Shown here one piece after another: positions 44,110 to 50,995 of a DNA stretch of 64,000 nucleotides. This DNA comes from Halostagnicola sp. A56 (GTDB lineage: Archaea; Halobacteriota; Halobacteria; Halobacteriales; Natrialbaceae). The notes below the pieces were generated by a model. It was not told where the DNA came from and did no database searches. It saw only the letters and a program-made list of their open reading frames with translations. Numbering within the stretch: the first letter of the stretch is position 1; every line of letters begins with the position of its first letter. The stretch lies in NCBI RefSeq assembly GCF_000691505.1, contig NZ_JMIP02000015.1, forward strand, positions 124,001 to 188,000, read 5' to 3'. The translations under genes and the position numbers were made by a program.

Positions 44110-44319
44110 TCACCGAGTGGGTGACCGCAATCCGAGGCTGTACTCGAGTGCGTCGTCAACCTCGTCCATCCGCTCGTCCGGGACCGATCCGATAACATCT
44201 TGTATCCGATGCTCAGACGAAATTGTTCGGATCTGACTACACACCGCGACGGAGTCCGCTTGTAATGCACATTCGTCGGCTAACACAGCAACCTCGAACG
44301 GATAGAGTTGCTCGCCGAA
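44110..44319 (-). pseudogene. 3' remnant of a mazF gene
   Basis: In the mazF frame this encodes FGEQLYPFEVAVLADECALQ, continuing to QDVIGSVPDERMDEVDDALE and ending SLGLRSPTR before the TGA at 44110-44112. The C-terminal part after QDVIGS is the normal MazF end that the 18719-19195 gene lacks. There is no 5' half here because the sequence switches at 44321 to the repressor control region. The first 136 bp duplicate 18912-19047 exactly. Confidence 0.85.
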
Positions 44320-44321
44320 CG
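44186..44321 (+). repeat. 136-bp direct repeat, copy B
   Basis: This copy is identical to 18912-19047. Its right edge (44321) shares one base with the left edge of the 164-bp repeat, so two separate duplications meet here exactly. This shared boundary marks a recombination or assembly junction. Confidence 0.95.
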
Positions 44322-44484
44322 CTAGTAACTGTCGGTACTGTTTTACCTACAGAGAATTGATTTACACCAACACAGCTATGAGTTCCACAGTTGAATCGGT
44401 GGGCGTGGCTAGAAAGCGCGCTGATTGGATGACGCGGACGGACGAAATGATTTTGGAGACGATGAGAGACGAGGGTAATATGAC
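44321..44484 (+). repeat. 164-bp inverted repeat, copy B
   Basis: This is the exact reverse complement of 1815-1978. It spans the 57-bp control region upstream of the repressor gene and its first 36 codons. Beyond 44484 the repressor reading frame continues normally here, while at copy A it runs into vapB. This makes copy B the intact gene context. Confidence 0.95.
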
Positions 44485-44680
44485 TCCAAGCGTCCTCGAG
44501 AACCGTTTCGACGTAACTGTCGCTAACTACGCGCGCGATCGTCTTTCGGAAATGGCCCGCTACGGGCTCGTCGAGAAGTTGGGCCATGGCCTCTATCGAC
44601 TCACTGACGAAGGGGAGATGTTTCTCGACGAGGACCTCGATGCTGGTGAACTTGAGCCGGTCGAGGACGTCGAAGACTGA
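44378..44680 (+). CDS. PhiH1-repressor-like winged-helix protein
   Basis: The 100-residue protein has the typical haloarchaeal phage PhiH1-type repressor pattern: ADWMTRTDEMILETMRDEGN, then NYARDRLSEMARYGLVEKLG (recognition helix region) and GLYRLTDEGEMFLD (wing). Such proteins repress early genes of viruses or plasmids. Its control region (44321-44377) contains TACTGTTTTACCTACAG, a CTGT/ACAG dyad that may be its own operator. A truncated copy with the same control region lies next to the virus-like operon at 1.8-5.4 kb, its likely target. Confidence 0.8.
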   Translation: MSSTVESVGVARKRADWMTRTDEMILETMRDEGNMTPSVLENRFDVTVANYARDRLSEMARYGLVEKLGHGLYRLTDEGEMFLDEDLDAGELEPVEDVED

Positions 44681-44689
44681 CATCATTTC

Positions 44690-44950
44690 TCACCGAATCT
44701 CTGCTTCCACAGCTCTGAGTGCTTCGTTGATCCACTGGGGGACAGGCCGCGTTGGTGGATCGCGATCGGTACACTGGCCCCCAACGAATTCGAACGTCCA
44801 CTCTTCTTGGCCGTGATTGAGATGGACTGTCCGCTCGCTGTCGTCGCCGTACTCAATCTCGAGAGCAACCACCCGTGGCACCTCCGCCGGGATCTCGGCG
44901 TCGACATCAGTGCGGAGGTCGACATCGATCGTTCGTCTTGCAGTCGACAT
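44690..44950 (-). CDS. Small acidic protein, unknown function
   Basis: The 86-residue protein starts MSTARRTIDVDLRTDVDAEI and has a beta-rich middle (ALEIEYGDDSERTVHLNHGQ) and a helical C-terminus (PQWINEALRAVEAEIR). No domain is recognised. It converges on the repressor gene (stops 9 bp apart) and faces away from the TumE-type gene. It is an accessory-region gene. Confidence 0.55.
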   Translation of the reverse strand: MSTARRTIDVDLRTDVDAEIPAEVPRVVALEIEYGDDSERTVHLNHGQEEWTFEFVGGQCTDRDPPTRPVPQWINEALRAVEAEIR

Positions 44951-45040
44951 GACAACCGCTGGTTGGCATGGTGTTTGCTTTAAACCCCCTTTCAATTCCG
45001 AATGTCTTCGGTGGTTACCGATCTACTCCTGATGATCCAT

Positions 45041-45085
45041 GTTAGGGTGAATCCTAACACTTATTGTGTTAGGGTCCATACTAAC
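45041..45085 (+). promoter_or_regulatory. Operator with four alternating GTTAG(G) half-sites
   Basis: GTTAGG at 45041, CCTAAC at 45053, GTTAGG at 45068 and CTAAC at 45081 alternate in orientation, giving three overlapping dyads; CCTAACAC-TTATT-GTGTTAGG is a perfect 8-bp arm pair. The last half-site ends 8 bp before the ATG of the TumE-type gene. This is a typical autoregulatory operator for a toxin-antitoxin module, probably bound by the downstream HTH antitoxin. Confidence 0.75.
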
Positions 45086-45093
45086 AAACAGGG

Positions 45094-45395
45094 ATGAGCG
45101 ATGACGTCACAGTTGTCCGGGACGAAATCGAAGCCTATGCGGACGGTACTGTCGCCCGGGTTCGGGTCGGGTGCTTACGGTGCCCGAGTCAGAGAAGTTC
45201 CCTGAGGGGGTCAAATATGCATTCCACTACGGGGTGGCTGGTACCGAGGATCCGATCATCCGATTTGACAACCACCACGGCATCCACGAACTGCACCTCG
45301 GTTCGAAGCTATTCGAGGGTGAATATCCCGGGTTACAGATGTTGTACCGGACGTGGCGTGCAGCGCTCCCATTCGACAAGCGAGAAGACTGGTAA
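45094..45395 (+). pseudogene. TumE/DUF6516-type toxin gene with a frameshift
   Basis: The ATG at 45094 opens MSDDVTVVRDEIEAYADGTV and then ARVRV; at ~45165-45171 the frame shifts, since the rest of the family (LTVPESEKFPEGVKYAFHYG, GIHELHLGSKLFEGEYPGLQ, RAALPFDKREDW) continues in another frame from ~45171. Removing five bases (GTCGG, part of a GGGTTCGGGTCGGGT repeat) restores the whole ~97-residue toxin. A GTG at 45171 could make an N-terminally truncated form. Without the frame correction the toxin is inactive. Confidence 0.75.
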
Positions 45396-45425
45396 CGGCC
45401 CCAGAACAAATTCAAATCCATATCC

Positions 45426-45818
45426 ATGACCCGAACACTATACGTCCAAATTAGTTCCCAACCCGATCGTAGCGGCCTCGAAGACACGCTTGCCGCACTT
45501 GATGCTGGCGAGGATGTTGACCCGAAGCCGTCGACACTCTCTGTCGAGGGCCTCGAAACGTTTGGGCGGCTCTTCCGTCCAACGAACCTCGAGTTACTCG
45601 AGGCAATCGCAACCCACGAACCGGGTAGTATTCGTGAGCTCGCTCGGCTTGTCGACCGCCACCCGCCAGAGGTGACTGAAAACGTAACCGAACTCGCTGA
45701 TTACGGCCTTGTCGACCTCGAGCAGGACGGCCGTGCCAAACGACCAGTCGTCTGGTACGATGAGATCGATGTCGACATCCCGATCGGACAGCACTCGCCC
45801 GATGTTGCACGAGCGTAA
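45426..45818 (+). CDS. TumA-type HTH antitoxin
   Basis: The 130-residue protein has an N-terminal MTRTLYVQISSQPD part and a C-terminal winged-HTH (TNLELLEAIATHEPGSIREL, DRHPPEVTENVTELADYGLV). It follows the TumE-type gene by 30 bp, the usual toxin-antitoxin order for this family. It likely binds the GTTAG operator at 45041. With the toxin frameshifted, it may act as an orphan regulator. Confidence 0.75.
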   Translation: MTRTLYVQISSQPDRSGLEDTLAALDAGEDVDPKPSTLSVEGLETFGRLFRPTNLELLEAIATHEPGSIRELARLVDRHPPEVTENVTELADYGLVDLEQDGRAKRPVVWYDEIDVDIPIGQHSPDVARA

Positions 45819-45834
45819 TCAGTCGACGCGCCCA

Positions 45835-46896
45835 CTAGTGTGACGAGACCGGTTCTGGCAACTCGACCTTCGGCTCCACATCCTCGTCGAGGATCCAGTA
45901 GAGCCTATCGCGCGTTGGGCCATCGTAATCGATAAGATCGTACTCCGCGAGCTTCGAGAGCTTCCCCCGACGAGCGCGTTCCCCGACTGGCTGTGGAGTC
46001 GATCCAGCATAGAGTTCTTCTGAAACAGCGTCATAGCGATCGTGCAACTCCGACGCCGAGAGCTCTTCAGTTTCGTGGACGATCGCGTATAACACCTGAT
46101 GATGAAACGGCAACGAGCTCAGGCTCAACTTCCGCATTCGGTGGCGGGCATGTTCGTAGGCGTCGTCGACGTCCCGATCGCGGATCCGCCGATGCCCACG
46201 CTCTCGAGCGAGCACTGCCGCAGATCGCAATGACTGAATTCCATAGCGAGCAACACCAGCGACCTCGTTGGCGATCGCCTCGAGTTGGGCTCGAGACACG
46301 GGCTCGCCATGCAATCCCTGGCGGGAGCGCCGTTCGAGGATGTCCGCGAGTTCGTCGACGCCGTAGCGATCGAGCTCGAGATGTCCCTGGTCGAGTCGGT
46401 GGCCGTCGGTGACGTCCAGCTGGGAGAGCCAGTCGGTCCCGTTGTGGGCGATCACCACGACCGTGACGTTCGCCATCGCGAGCAGTTCACCGACCGCGTT
46501 CGTCTGGGGGAGATCGTCGCCTTCGTCTAGGACGACGATCGTCTCGCCAGTGATCGCCTCACGTATCTCCCGACAGACATCCTGCGTCGGGAGTGTTTGG
46601 GCGACATCATCAGGACCTCGAGGCAGCTGCTCGAGCGTCGCTCGAAGGACGCGGCCAGTTGTCTTCCCAAGCGAGTCGACGAATACTCGCGTGATGTCGG
46701 TCTGTGTCTCGAGGTGGTCGACCGCTGTCCGGGCGAGGACGGTTTTGCCAACCCCACTGGGTCCGGAGATAAGCACGTCCGATTCTGCCGGGTGTCGAGT
46801 GGTAAACCGACGAAGAAGCTGTTCAATCTCGTTCTCCCGGTGGAGCAAATCGGGTGGGACGAACTCATCGTCGAACACCCGTGGATCGGCGATCAT
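45835..46896 (-). CDS. Orc1/Cdc6-like AAA+ replication protein
   Basis: The 353-residue protein has the Orc1/Cdc6 start MIADPRVFDDEFVPPDLLHR, Walker A GPSGVGKT (45-52), Walker B IVVLDEGDDL, and a C-terminal winged-helix part (SLPFHHQVLYAIVHETEELS, RRGKLSKLAEYDLIDYDGP). It is shorter than chromosomal Orc1 (~400 residues) and is of the accessory type found in plasmids and islands. Its upstream space is shared with cas8b (divergent). It may initiate replication of an integrated element; ORB-like motifs lie at 42.7-43.1 kb. Confidence 0.82.
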   Translation of the reverse strand: MIADPRVFDDEFVPPDLLHRENEIEQLLRRFTTRHPAESDVLISGPSGVGKTVLARTAVDHLETQTDITRVFVDSLGKTTGRVLRATLEQLPRGPDDVAQTLPTQDVCREIREAITGETIVVLDEGDDLPQTNAVGELLAMANVTVVVIAHNGTDWLSQLDVTDGHRLDQGHLELDRYGVDELADILERRSRQGLHGEPVSRAQLEAIANEVAGVARYGIQSLRSAAVLARERGHRRIRDRDVDDAYEHARHRMRKLSLSSLPFHHQVLYAIVHETEELSASELHDRYDAVSEELYAGSTPQPVGERARRGKLSKLAEYDLIDYDGPTRDRLYWILDEDVEPKVELPEPVSSH

Positions 46897-47016
46897 ATTC
46901 CCGAGAACTGTTTGGTATCCTAAACACTGGCATCGGTGAGCGGAATTCGCTCGGGTTTGGGTTCGTTAACATTACCGAGAAGATGGATCAGCAATTGAAA
47001 CAAGAGGGATCAGTCG
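46897..47016. promoter_or_regulatory. Divergent orc1-cas8b control region
   Basis: The 120-bp spacer must hold both promoters. Near the orc1 start lies GTTTGGTATCCTAAAC (46910-46925), a near-palindrome and possible operator. Near cas8b the end of a CRISPR-like repeat is suggested by CAATTGAAAC (46994-47003), but no full repeat is seen. In other haloarchaea the space before cas8b can hold a CreTA RNA pair; here only this hint remains. No clear TATA box. Confidence 0.4.
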
Positions 47017-49146
47017 ATGCTTGATCCTGACGAGTTCCACGAGGAGTATCCGCCCGAGAAATTAGAAGACGAACTTCCGGAGCAGCCGATATCGTCGCTC
47101 CGAGATATCCAGCACCTCTACGGTCGCCTTTACACACTAGCGACCGCTGGAGGCGGTGAGTACGCGGCGTACCTGACGCCTGACCAGGCCAACGATCTGA
47201 TCGGTACCGAAGAGAGCCTAATTGTCGTTCGGGTGGATCTGTCGGGTGAACAGCCCTCACTCGATTCGGACAACCCAGTCTGGGTGACACAATACAGCGA
47301 CGACCTCGTCCAACAGGTCGCACACTGCAAGTACAACGCTGCGCGTGGAATCGACCACAGCATCACCCACCGCTCAGGGCGTAACAGTGATCCTGAGAAA
47401 CTAGCTCGCTATGCCTGCGAACGCCTTACGAAGTGGGTAACTGACGAGGATGTCCAGAATGTCGCCGAGGAACACCCTGACGGTGATGTCATTCGAGGGC
47501 TCGCAGCGGTCGGTGACGACGAGTCGAACCTCGAGCAGATCCGGTCTGCAGTTCAGGCCGAACTCGGTGGTTCGACGACGGCGCTCTTGACCGTGCAAGT
47601 TCGTCGAAAGGCGGACGCGGACTACGAGTGGCCCGGTGACGTGACAGTGTTCAACGAGGCGATGCGTGCCCGAAAGCTCTCGAAACTGGTCTCGAAGGGA
47701 CAGGCAACGAACTCCGCTGGCCAAGCTACCGATCTGATCAACGGCGAGCGGACTCGGACCGTCGGCACCGCGGAGGATCCGCTCAACTACTTCCTCGGCA
47801 AGCAGATGGAGAAGTTCCCCGGGCTAGATCCAGACGAAGCCTGGCGGAGCCACCCCATCTCAGAGAATGGAGCAGTCACGCTGATGAACGCCGAGGAGTT
47901 CGTCGACGCCTGTTCCTATCGAACATTTAACGCCGACGTCTACTACCTCCCGTACTTCCTCGGTCGGCCAACACCTGAGGAGACGTACCCGCTGTACTCG
48001 GCACTCTATCAGGTCACACAGGCTGATGATATTACTCCGGTTCAGAAGTTCTACGACTGGTTCAGAAAGCATCAAGACGACTTTGAGGGACGATTGCGAT
48101 TCTACGTTGCTGCGGTGATGAAACACCAGATGTCTCGCTTTGACGTATACGGAGAGACGCTGAACGGCCGACTCCACTATCCAACGGAGGTCGGCAAGCG
48201 ACACGAACAGATCACCGATAGCTGGGTGTTCGACGAGGATCACGAAAGCAATGGAGACCGAACATCGCCGATGCCGTCCTACGAAGAAGTGGCGCTGACG
48301 GATCCATCCAGTCCCGAGCACAGTCTGCATGAGATGGTCGCCTCGGGGAGCTACCTCTACAGGACTTTCCCGTTCACCGACGATGACACCGATGCCGCGG
48401 TTGACGACGAGCGCATCGACGTATACGTCTCGATTCTGGCTGGCGACCCAGTGCCACGAAGTCAACTCATCAATGCCTATGTCGAGCGACTGCTTGACTG
48501 GGACGGCGAAGAAGTCCCCCAGCTCCTGATCGCCTCCCAGTTTGCACAGCTGTGTGCGCTCGAAAATGCTGATCTCGTGACGGCGGACAACAACACAGAA
48601 TCGACGCTGATCGACGGTCCCAACTACGTCACTATGCAACCAGACACAGCGCGAACCGACGGCGGAACGGCTGCCCTCGATCGCACCGACAAACTCGAAT
48701 CGTTTATCAACCAGACGGACGGCCTTGACAATCCCGAACGACGGGGTGCGTTCCTGCTCGGCATACTCATCGGGCAGATCGGCACCTATCAACAGGGCTA
48801 CCACGATAGATCGACGACCGTGATCGATCAGTACCCGATCAAGTCGATGACCAAGACCAAGGTCAAGCGCATCACTCAGGAAGTGATCGACAAGGACATT
48901 GTCTACTCCCGTGAGAGCGCCAAGAAAGGCTCGAATATCAATTCGACGATGTACAGGGAAGTCACCGACGGGATTGTTGAGACGATGGCCGAGAAAGATC
49001 CCGAGAAGTGGGAGATTAGTACCGACGATCTCCGCTTCTACTACGCCCTGGGAGTGACCTACGGCATGAACGACCGTTCACCGAACAAGCAAGATACAGA
49101 GGACAGTGACGCAGACGCAGACAACACTACCGAAACCAATGAGTGA
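47017..49146 (+). CDS. cas8b: Type I-B CRISPR-associated protein Cas8b
   Basis: The large Cascade subunit of type I-B, recognising PAM and target DNA. The 709-residue haloarchaeal Cas8b (Csh1) has typical phrases TRTVGTAEDPLNYFLGKQME, FNADVYYLPYFLGRPTPEET, GAFLLGILIGQIG and KSMTKTKVKRITQEVIDKDI. Its stop overlaps cas7. It seems complete. No cas6 precedes it; an Orc1-like gene lies there instead. Confidence 0.93.
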   Translation: MLDPDEFHEEYPPEKLEDELPEQPISSLRDIQHLYGRLYTLATAGGGEYAAYLTPDQANDLIGTEESLIVVRVDLSGEQPSLDSDNPVWVTQYSDDLVQQVAHCKYNAARGIDHSITHRSGRNSDPEKLARYACERLTKWVTDEDVQNVAEEHPDGDVIRGLAAVGDDESNLEQIRSAVQAELGGSTTALLTVQVRRKADADYEWPGDVTVFNEAMRARKLSKLVSKGQATNSAGQATDLINGERTRTVGTAEDPLNYFLGKQMEKFPGLDPDEAWRSHPISENGAVTLMNAEEFVDACSYRTFNADVYYLPYFLGRPTPEETYPLYSALYQVTQADDITPVQKFYDWFRKHQDDFEGRLRFYVAAVMKHQMSRFDVYGETLNGRLHYPTEVGKRHEQITDSWVFDEDHESNGDRTSPMPSYEEVALTDPSSPEHSLHEMVASGSYLYRTFPFTDDDTDAAVDDERIDVYVSILAGDPVPRSQLINAYVERLLDWDGEEVPQLLIASQFAQLCALENADLVTADNNTESTLIDGPNYVTMQPDTARTDGGTAALDRTDKLESFINQTDGLDNPERRGAFLLGILIGQIGTYQQGYHDRSTTVIDQYPIKSMTKTKVKRITQEVIDKDIVYSRESAKKGSNINSTMYREVTDGIVETMAEKDPEKWEISTDDLRFYYALGVTYGMNDRSPNKQDTEDSDADADNTTETNE

Positions 49147-50203
49147 AAACTACCCCACCACTTCGAACCGATCAGAGATCGTCTTCGCGTACGACGCAGT
49201 CGACGCGAATCCGAACGGCAATCCACTCAGCGGCGCGAACCGGCCTCGGATCGACCCACAAACTGACCAGGCTATCGTCACCGACGTTCGGCTCAAGCGA
49301 TACCTCCGCGACCAATTACAGGATGACGGCCATGGTGTCTACATCCGCAACGTCAAGGAGGAAGGTGATCAGGCGACACGCGAAGACCTCCTTGAGGACC
49401 GTCTCAAAGACATCGAACTCGACGATGTGGACGAAGATGGTATCAAAAACGCCGTCTTCCAGCAGTTCCTCGAGAACAGTGCCGACGTTCGGTACTTCGG
49501 GGCAACCATGAGCGTCGATATGGACGAAGAGAAATACGGGGACATCGCCGACGAACTCCCTGACCACTTTACCGGCCCCGTCCAGTTCTCGCCTGGAAAA
49601 TCACTCCACCCTGTGACAGAGAACGAGGAATACAACAGCCTCACAAGCGTCATCGCGACCGGCAAGGGCAAAGAACAGGGCGGCTTCGACCTCGACGATC
49701 ACCGCATCCAGTACGCGTTCATTGGGTTCCACGGTCTCGTCGACGAACATGGGGCCGAGGACACGCTCTTGACCGACCACGACGTTCGGCGACTCGACAC
49801 ACTGTGCTGGCGTGCGCTGAAGAACCAGACCATTAGTCGAAGCAAGGTTGGTCAGGAACCCCGGCTCTATCTCAGAGTGGAGTACGAAGGTGAGAGCTTC
49901 CACCTCGGTGGTCTCGATCAAGACCTCGAACTTGACGCAGAGGCGTCCAAGCCAGCGGAGGAACTCCGGACGGTCCGTGACGTATGTATCGATGTAACGA
50001 GCCTCGTTGACCGACTCGAAGGGGCTTCTGACCGAATCACCACGGTCCACGTCGTCGCCAGTGATGTCCTTGACGTGTCCGTCGACGGGGATATCGGCGG
50101 CCACGAGTTCCTCTACGATGCATTGGAGGACGCTGTGGGTACCGATTCCGTCCATATCGTCGACGTGTACGAGGACGCGTCGGCAACGATGCCGGAGGAG
50201 TGA
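49139..50203 (+). CDS. cas7: Type I-B CRISPR-associated protein Cas7
   Basis: The backbone subunit of Cascade, binding crRNA in repeats along the spacer. The 354-residue Cas7 (Csh2) starts MSENYPTTSNRSEIVFAYDA at an ATG overlapping the cas8b stop and contains DANPNGNPLSGANRPRIDPQ, typical of Cas7 families, plus IATGKGKEQGGFDLDDHRIQ. It is full length. It lies 3 bp before cas5. Confidence 0.93.
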   Translation: MSENYPTTSNRSEIVFAYDAVDANPNGNPLSGANRPRIDPQTDQAIVTDVRLKRYLRDQLQDDGHGVYIRNVKEEGDQATREDLLEDRLKDIELDDVDEDGIKNAVFQQFLENSADVRYFGATMSVDMDEEKYGDIADELPDHFTGPVQFSPGKSLHPVTENEEYNSLTSVIATGKGKEQGGFDLDDHRIQYAFIGFHGLVDEHGAEDTLLTDHDVRRLDTLCWRALKNQTISRSKVGQEPRLYLRVEYEGESFHLGGLDQDLELDAEASKPAEELRTVRDVCIDVTSLVDRLEGASDRITTVHVVASDVLDVSVDGDIGGHEFLYDALEDAVGTDSVHIVDVYEDASATMPEE

Positions 50204-50206
50204 GCC

Positions 50207-50995
50207 GTGACTGAGTACACCTCGAGCACACCGGGGCTCCCCGATTCCGCAGAGACGTGTCTGTCGTTCACGATCAGTGGTCCATGGGGCCATTTTCGGC
50301 GTATCGAAGGTAATATCGTGAAACAGACCTACCGGGTGATTCCGCGGACCACCGTTGCAGGACTGATCGCGGCGATGTTGGGAATCGAGCGCGACGGCTA
50401 CTACGACCTCTTCGCGCCGGGGGAATCTCTCGTGGCTATCGAGCCGACCAGCAAACTCCGGACAATGAAACTCCCGATGAATACGCTCTCGACGGCCGAC
50501 GAGCACTTGGCGTCGCTGAACCCCCGTGGGAAACTCTCGATCAAGCTCCCCGATCCATCAAAACCCCGCCAGCAACACAACTACGAGGTCCTCGTGGAAC
50601 CGGCCTATCGGATCGACGTATGGCTCTCCGATGATGAGCGATACGAACAGTTGCGCTCGCTGCTCGAGTCTGGAGAATCATACTACGTTCCGAGTCTCGG
50701 TCTCTCCGAGTACCTCGCAACGATCGACTATCACGGGCAGTTCCCGATAGAGTCGGGACCAGACGGTGAGACAGTGACTGTCGATTCGACTGTTCCCGAA
50801 GCGGTCGATTCAATCGTTCCGGAACCCGATACACGCTACCAGGTCGAACAGACGCCAGCGTTTATGGAACGCGATAAAGGCGGCCGGACAACCAAGGCCT
50901 TCGTCTCCTACGTCTACAATCCCGACGGAGGATCACTACGGCTGGCGGATGTATCGCCTCAAACAGTCGACGACAGGTCCGTGGTGTTTACCTGA
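50207..50995 (+). CDS. cas5: Type I-B CRISPR-associated protein Cas5
   Basis: Cas5 caps the 5' handle of the crRNA. The 262-residue protein starts at GTG (VTEYTSSTPGLPDSAETCLS) and shows the RAMP-like start CLSFTISGPWGHFRRIEGN and the PRTTVAGLIAAMLGIERDGY phrase. The size fits haloarchaeal Cas5. Its last base overlaps the cas3 start. Confidence 0.9.
   Translation: MTEYTSSTPGLPDSAETCLSFTISGPWGHFRRIEGNIVKQTYRVIPRTTVAGLIAAMLGIERDGYYDLFAPGESLVAIEPTSKLRTMKLPMNTLSTADEHLASLNPRGKLSIKLPDPSKPRQQHNYEVLVEPAYRIDVWLSDDERYEQLRSLLESGESYYVPSLGLSEYLATIDYHGQFPIESGPDGETVTVDSTVPEAVDSIVPEPDTRYQVEQTPAFMERDKGGRTTKAFVSYVYNPDGGSLRLADVSPQTVDDRSVVFT

Noticed and set aside
18912-44321. Reading the 25-kb segment between the 136-bp direct repeats as a mobile element
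   Set aside because: The segment holds radA, sufS, nmd3, htpX and other core genes and no integrase or transposase, so a mobile element is unlikely.
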